Notes under the pieces: generated by a model | Database searches by the model: none | Seen by the model: only the letters and a program-made list of their open reading frames with translations | Told to the model about the DNA's origin: nothing | Position numbers and translations under genes: made by a program | Source: RGIG5472 sp051867635 | Lineage (GTDB): Bacteria; Bacillota; Clostridia; Oscillospirales; Oscillospiraceae | Length of the DNA: 43,595 nt | Direction: 5' to 3' | Assembly: GCA_051867635.1 (NCBI GenBank) | Contig: JBJDYT010000082.1 | Location: 1-43,595 of the forward strand | Shown: positions 7,943 to 14,456 of the stretch, in pieces | Layout of the letters: every line of letters starts with the position of its first letter | Numbering within the stretch: the stretch's first letter is position 1

Positions 7943-7975
7943 AAGCGCCCGGGAAGCACCGCTTCCCGGGCGCTT
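7943..7975 (+). terminator. long hairpin after the dacF-like gene
   Basis: A 15-bp perfect stem (AAGCGCCCGGGAAGC at 7943-7957 with its complement at 7961-7975) has a three-base ACC loop. There is no proper T run after it, so it may be a weak or factor-assisted terminator. Confidence 0.6.
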
Positions 7976-8000
7976 AACTTACGAAAAAAGCCGCGCAGCG

Positions 8001-8159
8001 TTCGCGCCCGCAGGCGCGAAGAAAATGAGATCCATTTTCTCCGGCGGCGTGTACGCAGGAGAAAATACTTCTCGGCCTGCAAACGTGCGAATGGCCCGCC
8101 ATTCGTGCGCTGCAGCAGGCCGCAGCCTATTCACAAAAGTGCCAAAAGCACTTTTGTGA
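8001..8159. repeat. hairpin-dense non-coding stretch upstream of cwlJ
   Basis: At least five separate inverted repeats lie within 160 bases: 8001-8008 with 8013-8020, 8020-8027 with 8033-8040, 8059-8063 with 8069-8073, 8073-8080 with 8115-8122 (enclosing 8088-8094 with 8099-8105), and 8131-8142 with 8148-8159 (12 bp). No convincing open frame covers it. It could be a structured leader or small RNA, or a small mobile repeat of the REP/MITE kind. I cannot tell which without seeing other copies. Confidence 0.6.
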
Positions 8160-8217
8160 CAGTTTCACCTGCCGCAGCGCCCCGGCATACATTGGTAACG
8201 TCAGGAGCGTGAGCGAA

Positions 8218-8658
8218 ATGGCTTATTCAGACAGGGAGCTGCTGGCGCGCCTCATCGAATGCGAAGCCGGCGGCGAGGGCGAGATCGGGATGAAGGCCGT
8301 GGCCGGCGTCGTGATGAACCGCGTTCATGCTTCCGGCGGGGAATACGCCCGCGTGGGGCAGGGCAGCATCCGGAACATCATCATGCAGCCGGGACAGTTC
8401 GTCTGCGCGTCGGAGACGGAGGGCGGGGCCTACAACCCGCAGAACATCTACAACATGCGGCCCCAGCAGATCCACTATGACATCGCGGACTGGGCCATCG
8501 CGGGGAACCGCATCGCGGACGTGGCGGACTCTCTCTGGTTCTACAATCCCTTCGGCGCCCCGTGCCGCAATTTCTTCCCCGGCCAGTCCGGCTACTGGCA
8601 GACCCAGATCGGCCAGCACTGCTTTTACAATCCCACCAATGCCTACTACAATACATGA
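8218..8658 (+). CDS. cwlJ: spore cortex-lytic cell wall hydrolase, CwlJ type
   Basis: A 146-residue SleB/CwlJ-family hydrolase (Hydrolase_2) that attacks spore cortex peptidoglycan during germination. The blocks are ARLIECEAGGEGEIGMKAVAGVV near 10-32, with the conserved catalytic Glu16, then IRNIIMQPGQF, and the C-terminal HCFYNPT. It has no signal peptide or peptidoglycan-binding domain and is close to the 142 residues of B. subtilis CwlJ, so CwlJ is a better name than SleB. The gerQ-like gene follows, as in Bacillus, where GerQ holds CwlJ in the coat. The ATG at 8218 was chosen because AGGAG at 8203-8207 is ten bases away. A GTG at 8209 is too close to that site. Confidence 0.9.
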   Translation: MAYSDRELLARLIECEAGGEGEIGMKAVAGVVMNRVHASGGEYARVGQGSIRNIIMQPGQFVCASETEGGAYNPQNIYNMRPQQIHYDIADWAIAGNRIADVADSLWFYNPFGAPCRNFFPGQSGYWQTQIGQHCFYNPTNAYYNT

Positions 8659-8684
8659 CAGTTCTATGAAGGAGGGCGGATGTG

Positions 8685-9209
8685 ATGCCGCAAAGCACAT
8701 ATGGCAGCAGTTTTCCCCAGGAGTGGCGGCGGATGGACTTTGGCCGTCCCATCGCCACCCCCTATCCCACCGACGGCATGGAGCCGGAGGACCAGTCCAT
8801 GCCCCCGGAGAGCGTTTCCATGATGCCCGGGACCGCTCCCGCCGAGGCGGAGCCGCTGCCCGGGACCGTGCCGACCCAGGGCCTGCGGATGGAGTCAGGC
8901 CTGAACCCCAGCATGCTGGGCGGTCCCTTTACCAACACCGAGGTGGCGCAGGCCTCTTTGAAGGGCCTGCTCATGCGGAATCTCGGCTTTTACATCGTGG
9001 CGGGCTTCCTGGTGGGCACCCAGGCCCCCGTGTCCTGGGAGGGTATCCTCTACAGCGTGGGCAACGACTACATCGTCATCTACCAGCCCGACGTGGACCG
9101 CTACATCACGGGAGACCTGTACTCGCTGAAGTTCGTGGAGTTCCACAACACCCGGAGCATGACCCCCTGGGCCGGCTACCGCCGCCGGGAGGGCTATCCC
9201 AGCTGGTAA
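8685..9209 (+). CDS. gerQ: GerQ-like spore coat protein
   Basis: A 174-residue protein. The first 80 residues are low complexity and rich in Pro, Met and Gly. The C-terminal part (about 90-160) has the GerQ layout: LLMRNLGFYIVAGFLVG, then WEGILYSVGNDYIVIYQ, then DLYSLKFVEFH. In B. subtilis GerQ is cross-linked into the spore coat and is needed to localise CwlJ. The cwlJ gene 26 bases upstream supports the same job here. Similarity to GerQ is by pattern, so the assignment rests partly on gene order. GGAGGG at 8671-8676 favours the ATG at 8685 over the adjacent GTG at 8682. The likely transcript end is the hairpin at 9227-9254. Confidence 0.75.
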   Translation: MPQSTYGSSFPQEWRRMDFGRPIATPYPTDGMEPEDQSMPPESVSMMPGTAPAEAEPLPGTVPTQGLRMESGLNPSMLGGPFTNTEVAQASLKGLLMRNLGFYIVAGFLVGTQAPVSWEGILYSVGNDYIVIYQPDVDRYITGDLYSLKFVEFHNTRSMTPWAGYRRREGYPSW

Positions 9210-9226
9210 AGCGGCGCGGAAAAAGC

Positions 9227-9254
9227 AAGGAGGAGGCTCACGCCTCCTCCTTTT
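9227..9254. terminator. bidirectional terminator between gerQ and the TSCPD gene
   Basis: An 11-bp stem, AAGGAGGAGGC (9227-9237) with GCCTCCTCCTT (9242-9252), is followed by Ts on the plus strand and flanked by As that give Ts on the minus strand. The stop codon of the leftward gene lies in the loop, so the stem encodes that protein's last residues. Confidence 0.75.
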
Positions 9255-9501
9255 CCTGCCGTAAAATATTCTCCAGCCCCCGGGCCAGCTGGTCCGGGCA
9301 GGAGGTGTCCTTAGCGCCGCAGCGGATGCCCCGCAGCAGCCCGACCACTTCCTCCGCGCGCTTCCCGCGGACAAGCTGGGCGATGCCCTGCAGATTACCG
9401 GAGCACCCGCCCAGGACCTGCAGCTCGCGGATGACGCCGTCCTCCAGATCGACGCTCATCACCTGGGAACACACCCCCTGGGGGCGGAACTGATACACCA
9501 T
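9238..9501 (-). CDS. TSCPD domain-containing protein (TIGR03905-like)
   Basis: An 87-residue cytoplasmic protein of unknown function. It carries the family-naming motif TSCPDQLARGL at about 66-76 and three more cysteines in GVCSQ, GGCSGN and GIRCGA. The TSCPD domain also occurs as the C-terminal part of some vitamin B12-dependent ribonucleotide reductases; here it stands alone. The cysteines could bind a metal, which is an inference. The ATG at 9501 has AAGGAG nine bases upstream. An extended -10 (TGGTAAAAT on the minus strand at 9535-9543) is a plausible promoter. Confidence 0.88.
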   Translation of the reverse strand: MVYQFRPQGVCSQVMSVDLEDGVIRELQVLGGCSGNLQGIAQLVRGKRAEEVVGLLRGIRCGAKDTSCPDQLARGLENILRQEKEEA

Positions 9502-9534
9502 CTTGCGTTTCTCCTTTGTCTGATATGATGAGAG

Positions 9535-9543
9535 CATTTTACC
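9535..9543 (-). promoter_or_regulatory. extended -10 for the TSCPD gene
   Basis: The minus strand reads TGGTAAAAT, 34 bases upstream of the start codon at 9501. No clear -35 was found. Confidence 0.4.
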
Positions 9544-9616
9544 ACGTCCTTCCGCGCTGCGCAAGCCGTCTCCGCTCTTTTCCCCGTCTTTGCTGCGCCC
9601 CGCGGCGCCGGAAGGA

Positions 9617-9656
9617 TGAAAACGCCGGCTCCGCGTACAGGCGCAGAGCCGGCGTT
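9617..9656 (-). terminator. rho-independent terminator for the cysteine desulfidase gene
   Basis: The 11-bp perfect stem AACGCCGGCTC (9621-9631) with GAGCCGGCGTT (9646-9656) is followed on the minus strand by TTTT. It lies about 75 bases after the stop codon at 9733. Confidence 0.7.
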
Positions 9657-9732
9657 CCGTATGTGCTGTATGCTCGCCCTGCCGGCTTCCGGGAACAGGC
9701 CCGCGGTCCGTGCGGCCGTCCCCGCCGGCCCG

Positions 9733-11004
9733 TCAGCACTCCGTCATCAGGCGGATGATGGTATGGTCGGTGGACTGCATGCCTTCCCGGGCCAGAACGC
9801 CAATGTTCCGGATGGAATTCTCCACGCCCTTCACAATGATCCCGTCGCCGCCGTAAAACTCGCTTCCGCACATCTGCATCTGCAGGCCGATCAGCCCGGC
9901 TTCCACAGCGGAGGCGATCTTTGCCGCGCAGCTGGCCTTTGCGCCGTCGCAGATCATACCGGAGGCGATGGCGATGCCGTTGACAATGGTGTGGGCTATC
10001 TCATGGAAGCGGCCGCCATAGAGGTAGGAGATCCCGGCGGCGGCGCCGCAGCCTGCGCTGGTCGCGCCGCAGTAGGCGGACAGGCACCCAATGCCCTCCT
10101 TCAGATGGATGGCGACCAGGTTGGAGATCACCAGCGCCCGGTAGAGCAATTCCCGGGACGCATTCCGCTCTTTGGCATAGACGATGACGGGCAGGGAGAC
10201 GGTCAGGCCCTGGTTCCCGCTGCCGGAGTTGATGACCACCGGCAGCTCGCAGCCGCTCATGCGGGCGTCGGAGCCGGCCGCGGCGTAAGCTTTTGCGCGA
10301 TTGCGCACGTCGTTTCCGCAGTTGTTCAGCAGAATACTGCCGATGTTGGCGCCGTAGCTGCCGCGCAGGCCCTCTTCCGCAATAGCGGTATTATAATCGA
10401 TCTGGCGCTGCAGCACCTCCTGCACGTCCTCGATCTTAACGCAGTCGGCAAATTCCACGATCCGCTCTACCGTCAGCTTGCCCGCGCAGGCAGGCGCGCT
10501 GTCCCGGGTTTCAGCGTAGTCCTGATGGAACAGGACCTCCCCGTCTTTCCTCAGCTCGATGAGGTTCGTATGGTTCCCGGCGATCTCCGCAAAAGAGCTG
10601 TGCCCGCCGCAGGACATCTCCACCTGAATGTCGAAGATGAACCCCCGCGCGGAGGGCTCCACGGAAACGGGGACCCTTTTCAGAAAATCCGAGATCTCCC
10701 GGATCTGAGCTTCTGTGATATCGGAGAGCACCTCAAGCTTTTTGTCCGCTTCTCCCGAAATGATCCCGGCCGCGGCGGCGGCGGGGATGCCGCGCTGGCC
10801 GCCGGTGTGCGGGACGATGACGCTTTTGACGTTTTTGATGATATTGGAGCTTGCCTTGACGCTCACCCGCTCCGGTTCCGCGCCCAGCGCCTGCCGGGCA
10901 AGGGCGGCGCAATAGGCCACGGCGATCGGCTCCGTGCAGCCCATGGCGGGGACAAGCTCTGTCCGGAGAATGTTGAGATACTCTTGATAGATAGACTCCT
11001 GCAT
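9733..11004 (-). CDS. cyuA: L-cysteine desulfidase / serine dehydratase-alpha family (UPF0597, CyuA-like)
   Basis: A 423-residue cytoplasmic enzyme predicted to break L-cysteine into pyruvate, ammonia and sulfide through an oxygen-sensitive [4Fe-4S] cluster. Family blocks are ELVPAMGCTEPIAVAYCAA with Cys23, SSNIIKNVKSVIVPHTGG, INSGSGNQGLTVSLPV, CLSAYCGATSAGCGAAAG and GMICDGAKASCAAKI. The cysteines in the first and last blocks are the expected cluster ligands. It has its own likely promoter at 11135-11163 and a terminator at 9617-9656, so it can be expressed apart from ridA upstream. Cysteine or serine breakdown releases 2-aminoacrylate, which RidA removes, so the two genes fit together. The true substrate could be another beta-substituted amino acid. 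Confidence 0.88.
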   Translation of the reverse strand: MQESIYQEYLNILRTELVPAMGCTEPIAVAYCAALARQALGAEPERVSVKASSNIIKNVKSVIVPHTGGQRGIPAAAAAGIISGEADKKLEVLSDITEAQIREISDFLKRVPVSVEPSARGFIFDIQVEMSCGGHSSFAEIAGNHTNLIELRKDGEVLFHQDYAETRDSAPACAGKLTVERIVEFADCVKIEDVQEVLQRQIDYNTAIAEEGLRGSYGANIGSILLNNCGNDVRNRAKAYAAAGSDARMSGCELPVVINSGSGNQGLTVSLPVIVYAKERNASRELLYRALVISNLVAIHLKEGIGCLSAYCGATSAGCGAAAGISYLYGGRFHEIAHTIVNGIAIASGMICDGAKASCAAKIASAVEAGLIGLQMQMCGSEFYGGDGIIVKGVENSIRNIGVLAREGMQSTDHTIIRLMTEC

Positions 11005-11124
11005 AAAGATAAACCTCCCTTTTTTTCGCAGCGGCAAAGCGAAAACGTCTCTTATCGTAAGGGCATGGATACTGCTGGCAGTGTATAACGGGGAACTATC
11101 AGGGGCGCCGTGAAGAATGGATTT

Positions 11125-11163
11125 ATCAAATTTGATGATAAAAGGGGCAAAAGAAAAAGTCAA
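11125..11163 (-). promoter_or_regulatory. sigma-A promoter for cyuA with a palindrome at its downstream edge
   Basis: On the minus strand TTGACT (11158-11163), 17 bases, TATCAT (11135-11140). The perfect 12-base palindrome ATCAAATTTGAT (11125-11136) touches the -10 and covers the expected transcription start, as a repressor site would. The start codon is about 120 bases further on, giving a long leader. Confidence 0.6.
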
Positions 11164-11334
11164 GGAAAACAAAAAAGCGTCCCTTTGTCTTTCAATCTGC
11201 GGAAAGGACAGAATTTTTGGATAAAAATGTCTTTTTTCACTTATTTAATTGTACCGGCGATCTGCGGCCACAGCCGTGGGATTTTATGTATATCCGAAGG
11301 CGTAGCGGGGCGGTCCCCCGTCAAAAGCGCAGAC

Positions 11335-11369
11335 AGCCGCGCCGGGTCCCACAGGGTCCGGCGCGGCTG
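11335..11369 (-). terminator. hairpin after ridA
   Basis: A strong stem, AGCCGCGCCGG with CCGGCGCGGCT, encloses a 12-base loop, about 30 bases after the ridA stop. The T run on the minus strand is weak. Confidence 0.5.
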
Positions 11370-11397
11370 TTCATGTTTCCTGCTGCGGGCGCGGCGC

Positions 11398-11775
11398 TCA
11401 GGCCTCGGCGACAGCCTCGATCTCCACCAGCGCGTCCTTGGGCAGACGGGCCACCTCCACGGCGGAGCGGGCGGGATACTTGCCGGCGGTGAAGAAGGTC
11501 TGGTACACGCCGTTCATGGCGGCGAAATCGTTCATGTCCTTCAAAAACACGGTGACCTTGATCACCTTGTCCATGCCGGAGCCGGCGGCCTCCAGAATGG
11601 AGCGGACGTTGGTCAGGGAATGCTTGGTCTGCTCCTCAATGGTGGCGGGCATAACGCCGGTGGACATGTCGATGGGCAGCTGGCCGGAGGTGAAAACGAG
11701 GCCGCCCACGCAGACGCCCTGGGAATAGGGGCCGATGGCGGCGGGAGCGGCGGAGGTGGAAACTTCCTTCTTCAT
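11398..11775 (-). CDS. ridA: RidA family reactive intermediate deaminase
   Basis: A 125-residue cytoplasmic trimer-forming enzyme of the YjgF/YER057c/UK114 family. It hydrolyses the reactive enamine/imine 2-aminoacrylate and relatives to keto acids, protecting PLP enzymes. Motifs are IGPYSQGVCVGGLVFTSGQLPID (about 14-36), EEQTKHSLTNVRSILEAAG, and PARSAVEVARLPKDALVEIEAVA with the conserved Arg expected to bind the carboxylate. It sits between the M20 hydrolase and the cysteine desulfidase. Because 2-aminoacrylate arises when cysteine or serine is broken down, it is likely a protective partner of cyuA. A good Shine-Dalgarno (AAAGGAG) precedes the ATG. Confidence 0.93.
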   Translation of the reverse strand: MKKEVSTSAAPAAIGPYSQGVCVGGLVFTSGQLPIDMSTGVMPATIEEQTKHSLTNVRSILEAAGSGMDKVIKVTVFLKDMNDFAAMNGVYQTFFTAGKYPARSAVEVARLPKDALVEIEAVAEA

Positions 11776-11882
11776 GATCGTAACTCCTTTTATGATGATA
11801 TGGCCCCGTCACCGGGGGCTCTTAGCAGCTTTGATTGTACATCGGAAAAGGGCGAATTGCAATCCCCGCCCGCCGCCGCGCC

Positions 11883-13064
11883 TCACAGTTCCCAGCGGTC
11901 GAGATACGCGAGGAAAACGCGGACCGCCGTCTCCACGTCCGCCGCGCGGACATGCTCGTCGGTCTGGTGGGCCTGGGCGTCATCGCCGGGGCCCAACAGC
12001 AGAAACGCCGCGTCGATGCGCTTTGCGATCTGCGACATATCCGTATAATACGGCAGACCCCGCACCGCGCTGTCCAGGCCCTCCGCCGCCAGGACCGCCT
12101 GCATCCGGCGGACCAGCGGCGCATCCGGCGCCGTCTCCGCGGCGTCCCGGTCGTTCAGCACGGAGAGCCGGATCGTAAGCGGCGGCTGCGCCGCAGAGAG
12201 CTCCGCCGCGATGCCGCGGGCCAGGGCCAGCACCCGCTCGTTTGAAAGGCCCGGCAGCGTGCGGATATCCATCTCCGCCTCCGCGTCCGCGGGGATCACA
12301 TTCGTCATAACGCCCCCGGAGAGCCTTGTGAGCGCGAGAGTGGTCTCGCCGAGAAGGGGATGCGCCTCGCCGGTGCAGATAGCGCTGCGAAGCTCCTGTG
12401 TGAAGCGGATCAGCGCGTCGATGCCGTTGACGCCGTTTTGCGGCTGAGAGCCGTGGGCCAGCGCCCCGTGCGCCTCCGCCCGGAGCCAGAGGGCGCCCTT
12501 CTCGCAGATGCCCGCCCGCAGAGCCGTGGGCTCGGGGATGATGACCTGCCGCACCTGATCCAGCAGGCCCGTGGCCATCACCGCCTGCACCCCTGTCCCG
12601 GCGGCCTCTTCATCGGCGGTGAAGCAGAAAAACACGTCGTGCCGCGGCCGTTTTCCCGAGGCGAGCAGGTACTGCGCCGCAAGGATCATGGCGGCGACGC
12701 CGCTTTTCATGTCCGCGCTGCCGCGGCCATAGAGGACGCCGTCCTCGCAGCGCCCCTCCAGCGGGGGATGCTTCCAGTCTGCAAGCCGTCCGCAGGCCAC
12801 TGTGTCCGTGTGGCCCACGAAAGCCAGCGCCTCCTCCCGCGTCTGTCCGTCAATGCGAAGAATCAGGGAACTGCGCCCCGCTCCATGGTCAATGCGGCGG
12901 CGAAAAACGCTCTCCGGGAAGAGGGCGTCGATCTGGCGGACCAGGCGGTCCTCGCAGCCCTCCGGCTGGCGGGTATCCGTCCGGACCAGAGCCGCCGTCA
13001 GCGCGGCGGCGGAACGGATCAGGTCCTCCCGGCTGCGCGGCCGGTCAAAGCGATCAGCTTCCAT
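11883..13064 (-). CDS. M20 family metallo-peptidase / amidohydrolase (ArgE/DapE-like)
   Basis: A 393-residue cytoplasmic zinc hydrolase that cleaves N-acyl or peptide bonds next to a free carboxylate. Metal and catalytic residues are visible: FVGHTDTV (His85), GRGSADMKSG (Asp118) and TADEEAAG (Glu152 acting as base, Glu153 as ligand). The lid/dimerisation domain is about 190-300. M20 members include acetylornithine deacetylase, succinyl-DAP desuccinylase and aminoacylases, and substrate cannot be read from sequence. Its position between a DUF819 permease and RidA points to catabolism of imported N-acyl amino acids or dipeptides rather than arginine or lysine synthesis. The gap to the permease is 136 bases with a hairpin at 13093-13130. 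Confidence 0.9.
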   Translation of the reverse strand: MEADRFDRPRSREDLIRSAAALTAALVRTDTRQPEGCEDRLVRQIDALFPESVFRRRIDHGAGRSSLILRIDGQTREEALAFVGHTDTVACGRLADWKHPPLEGRCEDGVLYGRGSADMKSGVAAMILAAQYLLASGKRPRHDVFFCFTADEEAAGTGVQAVMATGLLDQVRQVIIPEPTALRAGICEKGALWLRAEAHGALAHGSQPQNGVNGIDALIRFTQELRSAICTGEAHPLLGETTLALTRLSGGVMTNVIPADAEAEMDIRTLPGLSNERVLALARGIAAELSAAQPPLTIRLSVLNDRDAAETAPDAPLVRRMQAVLAAEGLDSAVRGLPYYTDMSQIAKRIDAAFLLLGPGDDAQAHQTDEHVRAADVETAVRVFLAYLDRWEL

Positions 13065-13092
13065 GCTGCTCCTCCTTTTTTACAACAGCGGA

Positions 13093-13130
13093 GCGGCAGG
13101 CAGAAAAGAACTCTCCTTTCCGCCTGCCGC
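13093..13130 (-). terminator. intercistronic hairpin between the DUF819 and M20 genes
   Basis: GCGGCAGGC (13093-13101) pairs with GCCTGCCGC (13122-13130), and an inner GAAAAG/CTTTC pairing continues it. There is no adjacent T run. It could trim expression of the downstream genes or stabilise the upstream message. Confidence 0.4.
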
Positions 13131-13200
13131 CCTGTTTCACTCCAACATTTGCGCGGACGCCGCCTTACGCCGGCCTGCCGCTCCGCGCCGGCGGCCCTTA

Positions 13201-14415
13201 TTAGAAGAGGGGCGGGACGCCCAGGATATTGCCGGCGATGATGCCGAAATAGTTGCCGACGATGTAGCCCCAGAGGCCCACCAGGATGCCGGGGACGATG
13301 ATCTCTCTCCAGCCGAAGGAGATGGCCACGGCCGCCGCGGTGGGAGGCCCGCCGACGGTGGCGACCGTGGAAATGACCGCGTCCTCCCAGGTGGTGCGGA
13401 TGAGCTTGGCGCCGATCACGGCAAAGGCGATGTTCACCACGATCACAATGATGAGCAGGCCCAGGGACAGGGCGCCGTCACGGATGATATCCACCAGGTT
13501 GCCGGAAATACCGATCGTGACGAACCAGGCCATGAGGCCGATGTTGCCGAGCTCCATGGCGCCGCGGATACTGCCGAAGAACTTGTGGAACACGGTGGCG
13601 AGCAGGGCGGTCAGCAGGGTCATGATCAGATAAACGCTGCCGAACAGCTGCTTGATGATCTCAGGAGGATTGAGGGAGACGACCCAGTTCGCGATGACGC
13701 TGCTGACGCCGACAATGGTGAAGGAGGCGGCGAGAGCGACAGCGATATCCTTGAGGCCGATCTCCTTGCCGCCCCAGAAGGCCGCCGCCATGGTCTTGTT
13801 CTTTTCGTCGCTGCCCTCGGTGAGCGCCGCAGACTCCACCTCGTCGGTGAGGGGATGGGGCAGGAAGCCCCGGATAAACTTGGTGTTGTGCAGCACGCGA
13901 AGCAGCAGCACCATGGTGCCGCAGACGAAGTTTCCGATCACGAGATAGGACTCCAGCATGCCGTCGGGAATGGCGAAGACGCTGCCCATGGCCACGCAGT
14001 TCACCGTGCCGCCGACCGCCGCCGCGGAGATAATGGTCAGCAGGTACTTGGTGCTGTCAAAGCCCTGGAACACCAGATAGGCCAGCAGCACGCCCACGAG
14101 CGTACCCACGGCGGCGATGTGGAAAAGGATGAAGAGCTTGCCGGAATCCTTCAGGATCTGCTTGACATTCGCCTTGAACAGAAACAGCGGGATGGATACC
14201 AGCAGCACCACGTTTCCGATGGAATTGTAGGTGTCGGATGCGAAGGGGATCACGTGGCAGTTGGAAAGCAGCAGGCCGCCGAAAATGCAGAGGACCACGC
14301 TGCCGAGCATGGCCGCCCAGCGGTAGCGCTGCTCAAGCACGATGGAGACGGCGACCACGAGCAGGACAGCGGCCCATAGCAGGATGGTCTGGTTTTCTTG
14401 AATCAAAGTTCCCAT
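13201..14415 (-). CDS. DUF819 family membrane permease (YjcL-like)
   Basis: A 404-residue integral membrane protein with about ten hydrophobic helices and little soluble sequence. One hydrophilic loop lies near 190-212 (HPLTDEVESAALTEGSDEKNK). The recurring glycine-rich half-repeat, AAAVGGTVNCVAMGSVFAIP near 130-149 and ATVGGPPTAAAVAISFGW near 355-372, is typical of DUF819 and of related secondary carriers with two inverted halves. Function is unproven in the family. Between a D-aminoacylase and an M20 hydrolase it is best read as the uptake carrier for their substrate. The gene starts 41 bases after the upstream D-aminoacylase stop, so the two are probably cotranscribed. Confidence 0.88.
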   Translation of the reverse strand: MGTLIQENQTILLWAAVLLVVAVSIVLEQRYRWAAMLGSVVLCIFGGLLLSNCHVIPFASDTYNSIGNVVLLVSIPLFLFKANVKQILKDSGKLFILFHIAAVGTLVGVLLAYLVFQGFDSTKYLLTIISAAAVGGTVNCVAMGSVFAIPDGMLESYLVIGNFVCGTMVLLLRVLHNTKFIRGFLPHPLTDEVESAALTEGSDEKNKTMAAAFWGGKEIGLKDIAVALAASFTIVGVSSVIANWVVSLNPPEIIKQLFGSVYLIMTLLTALLATVFHKFFGSIRGAMELGNIGLMAWFVTIGISGNLVDIIRDGALSLGLLIIVIVVNIAFAVIGAKLIRTTWEDAVISTVATVGGPPTAAAVAISFGWREIIVPGILVGLWGYIVGNYFGIIAGNILGVPPLF

Positions 14416-14456
14416 TCTTTTTCTCCTCTTTCATTTTTTCGCTTTTGTTTGAAACC

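Larger units (their letters stand above)
11005..11397. other. 393-base intergenic region between cyuA and ridA
   Basis: No gene is supported here. The left two thirds (about 11110-11250) is markedly more AT-rich than its surroundings and holds the cyuA promoter and a palindrome. The right end holds a GC-rich hairpin at 11335-11369 just after the ridA stop. Short open frames on the plus strand have neither ribosome sites nor family motifs. Confidence 0.7.

Noticed and set aside
11110..11492. Small plus-strand genes in the cyuA-ridA gap
   Set aside because: The open frames lack ribosome sites and family motifs, and overlap the cyuA promoter and the ridA coding region.
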